The notes beneath the pieces were generated by a model. That model saw only the letters and a list, made by a program, of their open reading frames with translations, made no database searches and was not told the DNA's origin. A DNA stretch of 64,000 nucleotides from Pseudophaeomoniella oleicola. Its lineage: Eukaryota; Ascomycota; Eurotiomycetes; Phaeomoniellales; Phaeomoniellaceae. The position numbers and the translations under genes are program-made. Shown here piece after piece: positions 11,360-24,300 of the stretch (its first letter is position 1; every line of letters starts with the position of its first letter). Location: positions 1 through 64,000 of the forward strand of contig QWDQ01000087.1 of assembly GCA_003868215.1 (NCBI GenBank), in the 5' to 3' direction.

Positions 11360-12412
11360 CCTGTGATGTACAGGGTGCGGATCTCCTCAACTTGTGTCCT
11401 TTGGTGATCCAGGCGTTTCGGTGGCACTCTACAAAAAATCCTTACCTTGATGGATCGGTCAGCCCTACAGACCAAGTTTCAATAGCTTCAAAGTCGCTCG
11501 TGGGCCAAACCGGGCAGCAGCTGTCAAGTCAAGATGCTCTTTTCATCTATTTCCTTGCTTCTAGTACTTTACTACGTTAGGCGCATAATAGATAATCTCA
11601 CACCGAGTCCCTCAAGCTCAGCCCTCTTTGCCCCTCATGCCACGTATTCGACGGCTTCTGATGGCAATGACAACTAACCCGTTACTAGCATCTTCAAAGC
11701 TGATGTAGGCATAACGGCAGTCTGCGGCTTTTCGACGGCTGGAAATAGCTTTGAAATAATAATTGACATAGAGACCCTAACGAAGTGGATGGGTTTTGGT
11801 GCGGGCAATGCCGATTGAGTGAAAGAGAGAGACCATTGGCCACGACGACGAGGAGAATAGACTATCTACTTAGCACTATATTAGTCGTCATGTGAGAGGA
11901 ATACGAAGACTGTCTCTGTACAAGACGCAAAAAAAGGGCTCAGCCACGATTACAGATAACGCACGACCATTTTGACCGAACATGATGATCGACGGAAAGC
12001 CGTCCACCTCTCCACTGTAAATCAAATCACCCTTAACTTACCTGTACGATAATCTTCGGAGTGTTTCATCTTTGGGCAACCCCCTGTAGATAGCACGTTC
12101 TGAATTAATGCTCGTAAAACCTGTCTTTTGCTCTTCTCTTTCGTCATGTCCTCGTCGTCGTCGTTCTTCCTTGTCATCTTCCATTCGTTTCTTCATTGCG
12201 CTTGATGCGTTTCCGTGTTGGGATCTGAGTTCGTAGTACTTGAGTACCCATCCCAGCCTCCTCAGCATACCACGCAGTGGCTGATGCATCACGGCCAAGA
12301 GCTGCGCACAACTGAATCAATCTTGACCATCTGCTGAGCACGACCTGTACATTTTGAATATTTGGTCTTGGGATACTTATTGTCTTTGCGAAAGATTGAA
12401 AAGAGACACATT
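11360..12412. other. 1.05 kb intergenic, no gene seen
   Basis: 3' flank of the RCR-like gene and promoter of the next gene. An 86-codon open frame on the minus strand (12038-12298) begins inside the presumed promoter and shows no domain; I do not call it. Confidence 0.45.
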
Positions 12413-13574
12413 ATGGGGGTAATTCAATTGCTCGTGCGAGATGCGGTGGACGACATCAAGTCGGCCCCGTCAACGTTCTCCAGTTGGGATAAGTGCATGC
12501 AGAAGACATATTGCAAGTATGGGTACCCTGAGGCTTCTCCCCTATATGCATGCTGATAGTCATTTCTGTAGATGGCCCGCCATCATTGCTATTGTCGTCG
12601 GATCAGTAATTGTCTTGTCGGTCCTGTTCTGTCTGGTCCGATGTCTTTGCTGTGGTGTTTCGTGTTGCTGTTCATGCCTTTCATGCTTCAATGACTGTTG
12701 CCCCTCAGGGGGTCGGCGCAAGCGATCGAGATATGCAGAAGGACCCTCGAACTTCACCCCTAACCCCTATCAAGGATATCAGCCGACCCCGAGCGCGCCG
12801 CCGCAATACGAACCACCTCGATTTGCGCAATTTGATGCGTCTGGCAAGAATGGAAAGCCCAACGAAGACTCGCTCCCTGCGATGCCTAGCTGGGATAAGG
12901 CGCCGACGAAACAGATCGAAACTGCAACGCCTCATAATGATATGGAGATGGGCAATATGAACAGGCGCTCTGCACAGGGTATTCATCCTGCGTCGGCTGG
13001 CGGCCCTGGTGGCCGAGGCCGCTATAGTCAAGTTGCTTCAAACCCTAGCCCCGTGTATGCCGAGAACGTGAACCCGTATGAGAGCGCACATCAAATGCAT
13101 CCCTATGGGGGTGACATTGGTTCGCAACAGGCACGCCCCGATTATTACTCTCGCCCTGCTCCAACTCTGCAAGGTTCTTACGGGTCGCCCCAACATGGGT
13201 CATACAGTCCTCATTACACCAGTCCGACTTCCCAGCAACCTCCCCAGGGTGGTTTCAGAGCACCTCCAAGTGCAGATCAGTTCCAGCCATCAGCGATGGC
13301 GCCTACACCCAGTCAATACAACACCGGATACAATCCTCAATTGCAGCAGCCACAGCAACCTCAACCTCAACCTCAATTTCAACATCAACAAAATCAGCCG
13401 TATGCATATTCCGAGCAATCTGCACCTTCAAGTACGAGGTACGAACCCTCTCATCAATATGGTCAGGAGACGGGCATTACGCAGAGGTCACCAACAAGTG
13501 GACCTGACAGTAGACCACCTAGTATCCTGCAAGCTGGTAGGAAACCGGTTGCAGGATCATGGAGAGACGTCTGA
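12413..13574 (+). CDS. Pin2 / fibroin-3-related single-pass membrane protein
   Basis: Two exons, 12413-12516 and 12572-13574, giving 368 residues. The N-terminal signature has a short amphipathic start, the SSWDKCMQKTYCKWP block that spans the intron, one transmembrane helix (about residues 36-57) and a juxtamembrane Cys cluster (CLCCGVSCCCSCLSCFNDCC) that could be palmitoylated or bind metal. The long cytosolic tail is rich in Pro, Gln, Ser and Tyr, with a run of Gln-Pro dipeptides near residues 300-320. This matches fungal proteins annotated as fibroin-3-related or Pin2-like, of poorly known function. It carries an APPQYEPP element that fits PPxY. It lies downstream of, and in the same direction as, the RCR-like gene. 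Without joining exon 1 the protein would lose the conserved N-terminal block, which supports this start. Confidence 0.72.
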
Positions 13575-14694
13575 GTGTAGACACCAACGGACCAGAGCAT
13601 TTTCTATCTCAAGCATTTCAAGCATATATTCTTTCTAGGCTGCCTTAGCGTCATAAATCGAAATTATTTGATCAACCTTTCATTGCTTATTCTATACAGC
13701 TCCGAGCGGAAGAAAAGCCCTGTAAGGCAGCGCTAGCGTTCCTAGTGGTTGAACAGGGGCTGGAGTTGGAAGAAAGAGATGTCTCACTAGCTATCGACCT
13801 AGGATTCGGATGACGCTATACGGGAATCGCTGTTCTGCTTCACACTACTGAAGAAGAGAGATGGGATAGACTAGGCTGTAAGCAGCCTTTCTTACAGTGT
13901 GAGTGGAGGATGCCATCAGGCGCGAGATATTTCTAGGGCTATTGTAGAATATGAACATCTGCTGCTGAAGTGCAAACAATGACAGCACCAAGTTCTAGAC
14001 GCTTTCGATGGAGCCTCCTAGTCCATGACCGACCGCAGGCTGCGTGATATGCAGTTTGAGACGTTGCGCTTCAAGAATGGCTAATGCCTTGTATCTTAGC
14101 AGAGTAAGGGAGCGGAACGTTAACCGAGATCCAGAAACGCTACTAGTGCTTCCGATTGGGGTAATCGAGACATCAACTGTCAGAGCTTCAAACTTTCCTT
14201 CACGTCTCAACATCACGATAGTAATGCGCACACTGCATCATTTCGTTATCCTCATCATCAGCATACAGTAGGTGAAGTCGAGTTAACGCCGTAGTGATCT
14301 CGCTTAGCTTAACCACCTCCTTCGTTTCCCCCATTCACGTATGCTTCAGATCTGACGTGCCGCATCAACGTCTTGCGTTGGCGATCACAGGAGATTGGGA
14401 CCGTTGCCACGGTTGACCTCCTGCATCATGGCCAAACCCTTCTGTTCTGTGCCTCTGGCAACTTTCTATAAGATGTCTTCTCTCTCTCTAACAGGTCTCT
14501 TGTTTCTTCATTCACTCCAGCATCAAGATCTTAGTCTTTCATTCAGGCCTCCGGTCACTTCATTCGTTATTATCTAATTTTCAATTCGTACAGCTAGTCT
14601 GCTATATTTCCTGAGCCGGTCTCTCTCTTACTACATTATTCTCTACATATTCACCTGTATATTGCGAAGTCAAGAACAATTTACGACTATCACG
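13575..14694. other. 1.1 kb intergenic, promoter of secreted-protein gene
   Basis: No gene found. The 250 bases before 14695 are strongly CT-rich (for example around 14480-14580), typical of the leader of a highly expressed fungal gene. Confidence 0.45.
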
Positions 14695-15867
14695 ATGAAG
14701 ACTCAAGTACTAGCAATTGTGTCGCTTATGACCTTGGCTTCGGCCAGACCACTTTCAGGTTCACGTGCATTACGCCTGCGCGAAGTGCCACAGGAGCATT
14801 CGCATGAAAAATACATCACCTCCGTGAGAACGAGCCTTGCTCTCAACAACCCTGATGCAATTTCCGACCCGGTTTTTGGTCTTCTCGGCAACGCAGCAGC
14901 TGCAGGCGGACAAGGAAAAATCGCAGACCCAGATTGCCTTCAACAAGCAACTGCTGACCAGGCCTTCACCAACGCAAAGGCTGCTGGTGATACTCAGTCT
15001 ATGATTGACGCCCTTATCTTCCAGGCTCTCGAGCGTAATACTGCATCTGTCGGTACGGCCAGCAAAACTTGCACGAGCATTAAACCAGTGAACTCGGAGA
15101 TCGCTGCAATTCAGCGCCACCAGGACCCTGCTTCTGCTGGAGCGGCCGATATCAATAAGGCCAGTACCCTGGCTGTGGCTCAGCAGATTCAAGCCCTTGG
15201 TGGCAACATTACTCAAGCTCTGGACGCAGGCACCTTCTCTCCAGGAACTGTCGGTGACCCAACAGCTGCTGGTAACACATGTGACGATGCCAACGACACA
15301 ACTGGTTGTATTTTCACCCAAGGCAAACTCGTCCAAGACTTTACACCCGATGAACTCGCTACTGCTGTTGCCAGTGGAAGCACCGGCGCTACATCAACTG
15401 CATCAAACTCCACTTCCACCTCGACCACATCGACCGCCTCTACAGGTGCTGCTGCCGCCGCCGATGAATGCTCTTCCAGCACCTCCAACTCCAGCTCCGC
15501 CGCGGCCGCCGCCCCAGCTGCAAGCGACGCTGCCGCTGCATCATCATCAGCAACCCCATCCGCCACCACCACAACCACCTCCGCCGTCGACCTCGGCAGC
15601 TGCGCTTCTGCCCCTCTCATCACCTTCGGCGCCGGCTTCGACGGCCGCACCGAAAACAGCTTCGAATTCGAAGACCTGAGCACCTTCAACCACGGCTCGG
15701 CCGATAACATCCCCGTCCTCACGGGCTTTGCGGTGCAGCAGCTGCAGGACAAGTGCAAGGCGAGCGCCGATACGGTGTCGGCGGCGCAGGCGGCCAAGAC
15801 GAGCGCGGATGCCTTGTCGAGTCAGGGACAGGCGGCGGCGGATGCGTGGAATAGCGCTTTTCAGTGA
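14695..15867 (+). CDS. secreted Ala/Ser/Thr-rich protein, unknown function
   Basis: Intronless, 390 residues from the ATG at 14695. A signal peptide is clear (MKTQVLAIVSLMTLASARP). The first 240 residues form a folded-looking domain with paired Cys and helical Ala/Gln stretches, matching a fungal secreted family for which I know no function. A low-complexity Ser/Thr/Ala linker (about residues 240-300) follows, likely O-glycosylated. A C-terminal domain ends without a GPI-type hydrophobic tail, so it is probably released or held non-covalently in the wall. The frame continues 11 codons upstream, but that extension would bury the signal peptide, hence the start chosen. The low-complexity and C-terminal part is far more C-rich than the N-terminal part. 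Confidence 0.7.
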   Translation: MKTQVLAIVSLMTLASARPLSGSRALRLREVPQEHSHEKYITSVRTSLALNNPDAISDPVFGLLGNAAAAGGQGKIADPDCLQQATADQAFTNAKAAGDTQSMIDALIFQALERNTASVGTASKTCTSIKPVNSEIAAIQRHQDPASAGAADINKASTLAVAQQIQALGGNITQALDAGTFSPGTVGDPTAAGNTCDDANDTTGCIFTQGKLVQDFTPDELATAVASGSTGATSTASNSTSTSTTSTASTGAAAAADECSSSTSNSSSAAAAAPAASDAAAASSSATPSATTTTTSAVDLGSCASAPLITFGAGFDGRTENSFEFEDLSTFNHGSADNIPVLTGFAVQQLQDKCKASADTVSAAQAAKTSADALSSQGQAAADAWNSAFQ

Positions 15868-16128
15868 GATAGTATAGGGAGATAGACCGAAATTGGAGGT
15901 CAGTTTTGGAATTGGGTCTGTATGTAGGAGGTAGAGGAAGTCTTTGTAACGGGAGATATTCATATGCGTTTGTAAATACATAGCTACCTAGGTACCTTAC
16001 CATACATTATCCATCTATCTACCGAGCTGATTGCCCTTGCCCAATAAATATGTAGTATTAACCCATGCGCCTCCCCCTTCTCTGATTAATCCAATAGTAA
16101 TCTACCGCACACACACACCGTTTCAAGC

Positions 16129-17866
16129 TCAAGCCGCGAAATCAAAACCCTTGAACACCTCCTTGAACTTCTCGGTCGCTTCGGATTCTTCGTCGACAGT
16201 CTGCGTGCAGTCTTGCCAGTTGGCGCGGTTTTCGAGTTGTAGGAGGTTCGCGAGCACTTTGCGGCCGAATTGGATGTCGAAGCGGACTTCTTCGTTGATT
16301 TGGAGGAGGAGGGATTTTTCTGAGGAGGAGGGTTTTGGGTTTGTGGTGCTGTCGTCGTCGGCTTCTTGGGGGTTGTTGGAGTCTTCGAGGGTGGGGATTT
16401 TGTGTGGTGGTAGTGGTGGTGTCCAGATCCAAAGGCGGAAGTAGTCTCCTTTGTCCTCGGGGACGGGGTCGGTGGGGGAGGTTTTTGTGAAGGCGGAAAG
16501 GCCGGCCTTCTCGGCTGATAGCCTGAAGGCGGCTTCGACGAGGCCGCGTTTTATGCGGTCTGCTTGGATCGGAAGGACTTGCCAGACGAAGTGGCGGACA
16601 AACTTTCGCGACACTTCCCAGCAGACAGCACCCAATTGGTCGCCAGCTGTGGATGCTATCATGTCGTAGATTGCGAGACGATAGCGCTGCATTTCATTAT
16701 AAGTCGCTGTGGGTGATGATGGTTCTTGGATATCATGGAATTTGGAAGTATGGGCGAATGGGAGGATGAGCATGTGCATCGGAAATCCTAGGACGGGAAA
16801 AGTTGTTGGAAGTGGAAGTGGGCCTTTGGCAATAGTGACGTAGGACTCATCTCCTATCGAGCAGATCATGTGCGTTGCTATGTTTGGATTTGAGAGACAG
16901 AAGAAGCAGGATTCGGGACCGTGATTCTGTGGACCTCCGTGATCCCGTCGACTGCGTTTCCGGTCTCGGTGTTCGTGACTGTAGCGAGAATAGGACTCTC
17001 CCTGCGAAGGTGCTGAACGTTTCTTGGAAAGGGTCAGAGGAGATGCAGTAACGCCGAGTGGGACGGTGGTCGGGATAGGAGCTTTCGTATCCATGTTGAA
17101 AGCGTACAGCCACTTTTGTTTGGACTGATTGTTGAATGACGCGAGACTGATAAACCTAGTGACCGGTCTCTCGATAGAACCTTCTTCTTGGGGCATATGA
17201 AAGAATGGTTCACGCTCATAGAAGAAGTCGCCTGAGGTTGACAGGTGATATCGAGGTTTAAGTGCTGCTACGAGATCTGCAATAACCTGTTGCTCCGCTA
17301 TAGGCTGCACGTCTGGTGGCAAAGCAACCTTTGAGCTTGTCTTGATACCTGATGGCCATTCGTTGGTGATGATAATGTCAGCGCTATGTGCGCCGTGCAG
17401 TGCCCGAGCATCACCCTCAGTGTACACGGGAAGATATTTTGTCTCCGCATTAGCTACAGGAACAGGCTGCTGGCTGAAGACTCCACCTAACGTGATGATT
17501 CGAATACCCTCAGTCGTCTTGTAGGTCCCTCGTCGACCTAAGAAGAAGAGATTTGGACAAATGTCTTCATCGGCCTCGAGTCGGTTGATGATGGCCGAAG
17601 GTAATGCCTGTTTACCGATGCCGAAATAAGTTGGAAGTGGGACTGATATGGATCCTTGCAGTAGAGCATTGACATCTTCATCTGACTGCTGCTCGCCAAA
17701 AAGATCACCTGTGATAATGGCCAAGGAGAAATTGTTCTTGGCCTGGACTTTGCTTAATTTCAGAAACAAGTCACGGAAAGCTCCCTCGACAGTGCCGATA
17801 ACGACTCTAAGAGATGTCAGCTCCGTAGATGAGACCTGGGCTCGGTACGTACACTTTCGACGACAT
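16129..17866 (-). CDS. CWF19-like protein 1 / Drn1 homologue (lariat debranching partner)
   Basis: Two exons, 17853-17866 and 16129-17806, giving 563 residues. The first exon is only 14 bases (ATG plus MSSKV) and joins to VVIGTVEG, restoring the conserved start of the family. The N-terminal part is a metallophosphoesterase-like fold without obvious catalytic residues (IITGDLFG about residue 35; NEWPSG further on). The middle holds the CwfJ C-terminal domain 1 with ESCFFCLSNP and the HIT-like GFPMHMLILPFAH motif. CwfJ domain 2 follows (AVCWEVSRKFVRHFVWQVLP). Drn1 in yeast associates with the lariat-debranching enzyme and post-catalytic spliceosomes, so a nuclear RNA-turnover role is expected. 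It is head-to-head with UTP20 across about 520 bases. The 3' 350 bases are unusually G-rich on the plus strand. Confidence 0.85.
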
Positions 17867-18383
17867 AATGAATGGGTATAATTGTAAAGAGTCTGCGAGC
17901 AAATGAACAATGTGATAGTAGTCTCAGATGTACCGGACTGTCATCTTGAATATAGAGAGCGCTGAACTATTGGACCTCAGAAGGATGCGCCTAGGGGTAA
18001 GGTGAGATGAATGGCGGTTGCTCAGGTGATTTTGCAAAGACAGTCGTCTAACCAATCTATAAAAAAATGAGAAGATTCATAGATCTGAAGAGGTGGCCTA
18101 TGAATTTGTGAACATATTTAAAACTTGGTCCATTCCCCAACATGAAGAAATCGCCCTGAACTTGATGCCAAGCATCTCGAACATTTTGTAACATAGTAGT
18201 AGTTGAAGCTTCCCCACAACGGGCGCCACCCGCAAAAAAAGTTTAGATTCGCTTTTCCAATCTCGGTCTGATACCGAACTTTTCGTTTGATATCGAACTG
18301 CAGAGATAAATCTCTACCACGACGAGAGCGTCTGAAGCACTTCATATATCCCTTCGGAATGCCATCGTGATAGCAGTCACAGA
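17867..18383. promoter_or_regulatory. bidirectional promoter region, CWF19L1-like and UTP20 genes
   Basis: 517 bases between the two divergent start codons. It is AT-leaning with A-runs (around 18060 and 18235). I could not identify a convincing PAC or RRPE ribosome-biogenesis element. Confidence 0.5.
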
Positions 18384-21300
18384 ATGGCAGCCATTTCTCC
18401 TGGGCCTGTGAGCCGCCCACCAAGGAAAGCCAAGAAACCGACACAAACCACCAAGGCTCATCGATTCGAACCATTTTCTCGCCGGATAGCCAGATTGAAG
18501 ATTGATCCTGTGCATAGGGTCGCACGTAAGGTCAAGGGGGTTCAGACGGAAGCTCTGCAAGGCTCCCATTTCAGAACGTCCCTCGACGATTGGATCGATT
18601 TAAATTTATCTCACAATTTCACCGAATTTGCGAGAAAAGCTAGCCCGTTATGCGAGACACTTCCACAGCTTCTGTATCATGCAGATACGATATCTGAATT
18701 GTTGCTGGAATATATCGGCAAGCGAGATGTTCTCTCTCTGGAATCTCTCCTCAGCCTCCTGGCACATTTTGCCCATGACCTGGGAGCTCGTTTTGAGAAA
18801 TATTTTGCCGACAGCGTCTCGCTCGTGGCAAGCGTTGCGGCTACTCATGGAGCTCCAGAGGCTATCGAATGGTCTTTCACGTGTTTGGCATGGGTCTTCA
18901 AATTCCTTTCGAAATTGCTCGTGCCGGATTTACGTCCATTGCTTGCTATTATGGTCGATTATCTTGGAAAGACTCATCAGAAAGAATACATCACGCGCTT
19001 TGCTGCCGAATCGATGGCCTTTCTCATACGCAAGGCCGCTATTGCACACTCCAGAGACCAAAAGCCTTTACAGAATGCAATGTCATATCTAATGGAGTCG
19101 TTAGATGACATTATCTCGGAGCGAGACCAGGCCTCGTATACGTATGGTATCATGACGCTGCTTTCCGATACAGTCAAAGGTGTCGACTATGGCATACACG
19201 AGTGTGGCTCAGCAGTATTGCAGTGCTTAATCGACTGTGTGCGGGATCGTCACAGCTCCTCTACACATACCAGGGATGTCCTACTTGGTGTATGGACGAA
19301 CGTATTGCACCATATAACACCAGATACATCTTGTGCTCTCATGGACTTGATACCGGCAGCAGTGGATAATCTTGCGAAATCAAGCGATCAGAAGAAGGAA
19401 GATGAGGCTGAATTAGTAATCCAACTAGCATTTGTGTCTGTGGGAACTCGGAAAGGGTCTCGAGTACGCCATTGGCAGACCTTCAATCAGTCCATAGTCA
19501 AGATTGCACATCTAATGATCGACAAGACCATCGACTCTGCGGAATCTCGGAGGCTGCTAATGAACACACTCGCTTTAAGCGCCTGCTATTCTCCTCTCGA
19601 GGGTCTTCTCGCGTTTATCAACCCAGTATCCCAGATACTCTTGTCCGATCAGTTCTCCAGTGATTCGGTCCTGTTCTTCAGCTTGCTGAACAAACTGTCC
19701 TCGGAGCGCTTGGGTCAATTTTTTGTACCAACTCTACAATCCTTCGTCAGCAAGCAATGGCGCAAGAGAGAAGCTTCGTTGCTAGCCTGTCTTCTCGAAA
19801 ACCCAGACTCGCAAGCTGAAAGCAATAGTATATTGGCGGCACTCGTCTCCCCTCCTGCTGAGTGGAAAGCGGTGATCGTCCAGAAACTTCAACAAAGTAA
19901 TAATGATTCCAACTTTGAGTCATGGAATAATTCTTACCTCACCATGATCGAAACTTCGCAGAGCAAAGGTAATCAACATGAAGACGTTCTGGACATTTTG
20001 CGCGAAAACATAACCCAGTCGCTCCGCAAAGCTGATATTTCGGACCCTGCCACGAGACTGGCTATGGGAAAGGGATTTGCAGTGTACAATCGACTTGCGG
20101 AGGATCTAGGCAGATTTGATGTGTCGATATGGCCGCAGCTTTGTGAATGGGCCCCTTTGGCAGGAAATTTCCCTGCATTCTGGAATGCTCTTCTGGAGTA
20201 TATCAATAAGACTGGCGTTCTGGACACTAACTCAGAAGTACGTACCACGGAGCTACAGGCAACTCTTCTCGACAACCTTCTACTGGACGACATCTCTGTC
20301 AAAAAGGCCTCCCTTATTATCCTAGAACGGCTATGGCGAGGGTCAGAAAAGGGCATATCAGAAGCATTGCAACTTGCCATTGAGACATTGGAGACACCAT
20401 ACCAATTGCAAACCATACGACAGCTGTCTATGCTCGTTCGTAATTTAGCAATCTTGTGGACTTCTTCTTTTGGCAACTCCGATGCTGGCAGATTAATCCC
20501 ATATTTCTTACTTGGTCTGCTGTCGCTGAGGTCTCCGGGACTGCACAAGGACATTGGAGAGGCGCTTGCGAAGATATGCACCTCGACCACGGGTGAGACC
20601 ATCGTCTCTGATGTGATCAATAAATGGTTGTACTCCGAATCAATTTATACAGATAAAGATGAGACAGAGGACAAACCTGCAGCGCCTCGAATATTTTTGT
20701 CGCCATTTCAGTGTCTTAACTTGGAAAACGTGAAAGAGCTCGCAGAGACGTCGTCCCAGCTCGTCGAAGAACCGATGCAACAATTACGAGCGGACTTCGA
20801 AAGCTACCATCGCCTGCAGCTTGCCAATCATCTCGATGCACGCTCCTTAGCGATCATTATCTTACAAACTCTCCCAGAGCTCGCAGAGAAACGGTCCAGG
20901 CAGATTGTGCCACTATTTCTCTCTTCCGTCAGCTTCGAGATTCCTGTCGATTGTTCTCCCCCATCTGACAGTTCTGCGACTTCAGTCACGCTGAGTGCTC
21001 ATGACAAGACGCAGGACTGGAATCGGCGGGACCGGAAAGCCCTACTGCAACTCTTTGGAAAGTTTCATAATCCAAGAGTGCTCTTCCGGTCCTCCGAAAT
21101 ATATTCAGCGCTGTTGGAGGTACTGTCAAAGGGTGATCCGGAGATGCAGAAGCTTGCATTGAAAGCTGTATTCACATGGAAACAACCAAGCATCCGCCCC
21201 TATGAAGAACATCTTGAAAAGTTGACGGACGATAAGACTTTCAGAGATGAGCTCACAACTTTCTTTCACGCCGACCGCGAATCATCCATCATCGAAGAAG

Positions 21301-24300
21301 CTCATAGGCAAGAGCTACTTCCTGTTGTTCTCCGAGTGTTGTATGGGCAGATGATCAATCGTTCCGGATCCCGTAGCAATACAGGAGGGCAGGAAGGGAG
21401 GAGAAAATTGATATTGCGAACCTTATTTCGTCTCGATGAAGAAGAGGCTAGGATATTCATCCTTATTGCTTGTGGCTCGTTGGCAAATCTGCAATTGATC
21501 CAAAAAGGCCCTGCAAGTGAGCACACATTGGCCCATGATCTCATTCCAGCAAGCTCACAATATGGGTTCCTAAACGTGGTTGAAACCATGCTGGAAACGC
21601 TCCAAGGGCAACTAGCTCCCTTTGCATCTACCTTGCAAACTGCTATTGTCTATTGTCTGATTCGCGCTGCACGAAACCTTGACAAATCGCTATCCGAAGT
21701 ATCTGAAGGGGGAGAAAGTATGTTCCGACGGAACAGAAGATTAGCCATACGGTGTGTGGATCTGCTCTTCCGCTACTGTCTTGACCTGGATTGGACTCCG
21801 TACATGCCTCTCTTGTTCAACGAGGTCATCAGTCCACGCTTAGGGAACTTACCGATCGAGACTGCTCAGGGGACATCTGCATTACTTCATCTATTCAGCA
21901 CCTGGGCATCGAATCTAGCAACCATTCCCTTCTTAAACCGATATGATGACACCTTGCTCCCTGCGATTGGGAATTGCTTGACGATCCCTTCCGCTCGGGA
22001 CGAGGTCAAGAAGTTTGTGCTCAATGAAGTCCTCGGCCAGATATGTGATACTATTGCAGGAGCTGACGGAGAAAGTGAAGATTTGGTATCAACGGTTGTG
22101 CAGCCGCATATTAACGGCCTGCTACTTGCGCTGGACAGCCTGCTTCGCAGCAATCCATCAAGAGCTGTTCAAGATGCTGCAATATCGACGCTGTCCAAGA
22201 TGTCTGCTTTTGCAACTTCACCAGAAAGTGCAAGCATGCTTATGGCTCCGCTAACGTTGATTATACGCCAACCCGCAGAGAAAGTCAGCCCGCATACCAA
22301 AGGAAACCTCCTGAAAGCACTTCTCAATTTGCTGCGAGTTTCACATTTGAAGGCTGGCAATAAACTGCATGAACAGGTTTTCAACGCTGTGTCTCCCCTT
22401 TTCAATTACTTCAAGGACAGGGCAAATCGTAGCCTCCTCATTGAAGTACTTGAACAGCTCGCCGTTGACGACAGTGGATTGCAGATCACGGTTCCAATCT
22501 GTGCAGACCTGAACGCGTATTCCATTTCTAGGCTTGATGAGGTAGATTACGACCGGCGTCTGCGTGCTTTCAACATTCTTTTGGAATCTTCTGCGACTTC
22601 ATACTCGGTGATCCAATGGACACCAATCCTGCAGAACGTCATCTTCTTCTGTCGCGAGGAGGATGATTTCGCCATACGTTCGAATGCTGTAGCAGTGCTT
22701 AAAGCTTTCATTCAACGATCATCTGCGGAGATGGATACGCTGTTGACGGCTCTACGGAGAGATGTGATCTATCCATCGTTGAAGCGAGGCCTGAAAGCTC
22801 CCTCGGAGTCTATCAGAGCTGACCATCTTACGATGATCGGGACTATCATCCAGCATGACCAAAGTTGGTCTGAGGTCAGTGATATGCATGGTCTACTAGC
22901 CAACAATGACGAAGAAGCTTCATTTTTCACCAATGCTTTACACATCCAACAGCATCGCAGACTTCGCGCCTTGCGCCGACTAGAGACCGACATTAAGGCT
23001 GGAACCATTTCCAGCACCAACGTCACTACTATCTTCTTGCCACTGCTCGAGCACTTCATCTTCGATCCGGATGAAGATCCGACAGCGCAGAACCTTGCAG
23101 GACAGGCCATCATCGCTGTCGGTGCCTGCCTGGAAGCAATTGAATGGGGACAGTACAAAGCAATCTTCCGACGCTATAAGAGCTACATGAAATCCAAGCC
23201 TGAGATGGAGAAAAGCGTTATAAAACTCCTCAGCGCGACTGCTGACAGTCTATATCGTTCGGCGGTATCCAACAGCAAGGAAACCCCAGCATCTTCGGAA
23301 TCTGCCCAAGTACAAATGACGATAGACAAGTCACTGCTTTCTAGGACAATTCCAAATCGAGAAAAGCTGGCCGATGAGTTGACGGCAAATTTCATCCCGG
23401 ATCTGACAGCTTTTGTACATCAAAAGGATGAAGCAGAGATGAGTCTCCGTATTCCCATTGCAATTGCAGTTGTAAGGCTGCTTAAAATCTTACCTCAAGA
23501 ACGAATGGCGCTTCTACTACCTCCTGTGCTTCTCGACATTGCAAACATTCTCAAAAGCAGAGTGCAAGAGTCGCGTGACACTGCAAGGCGAACGCTTGCA
23601 GAAGTTTCTTCGATCCTCGGCTCTTCTTGCTTAGGGTATATACTGAAGGAACTACGAACGTCATTGGCAAGAGGCTATCAACTCCATGTTTTGTCCTACA
23701 CAGTACATTCCTTGCTGGTCTCTATGGTGGATGGTCTCGAGCCAGGTGAACTTGATTACTGCTTGCCCAGTCTTGTTGCGATTGTGATGGACGATATCTT
23801 TGGAGCCGTCGGGCAAGAAAAAGATGCAGAAGACTACATCAGCAAGATGAAAGAAGTCAAAAGCAGCAAAAGCTTTGACTCAATGGAGCTTCTTGCAAGA
23901 ATCGCTACTGTTGCTCATCTCGTACAACTGGTACGGCCAATACAGGCTCTACTTAGGGAGAATTTAGGCGTCAAACAGGCCAGACAAGTTGATGAACTTT
24001 TCCGGAGGATAGGCGTGGGCCTGTCGCGGAATTCTCAAGCGGGCACCAGGGAAATTCTTGTGTTTTCATATGAGATTATACAAGAGTTCTACAAGCAGAA
24101 AGCAGACGATAGTCAGAAGGAAAGACCGACAGTGAGAGAGAACGAGGCACGGTTTTTGGTCGATCTCAAAGCTCGGCGGCAGATGAAGCCAGGGAGTTCG
24201 GGCTCTGTCTTTGCATACAAATCTGTACGCTTTGCTTTAGACCTGTTAAGATCCGTGCTCCACAAACATAGCGACCTTATGACGGTAGAGAACCTTCACG

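Noticed and set aside
15197-15981. Long open frames overlapping the secreted protein on both strands (for example 15213-15797 minus)
   Set aside because: They are by-products of the C-rich low-complexity coding sequence and have no independent support.
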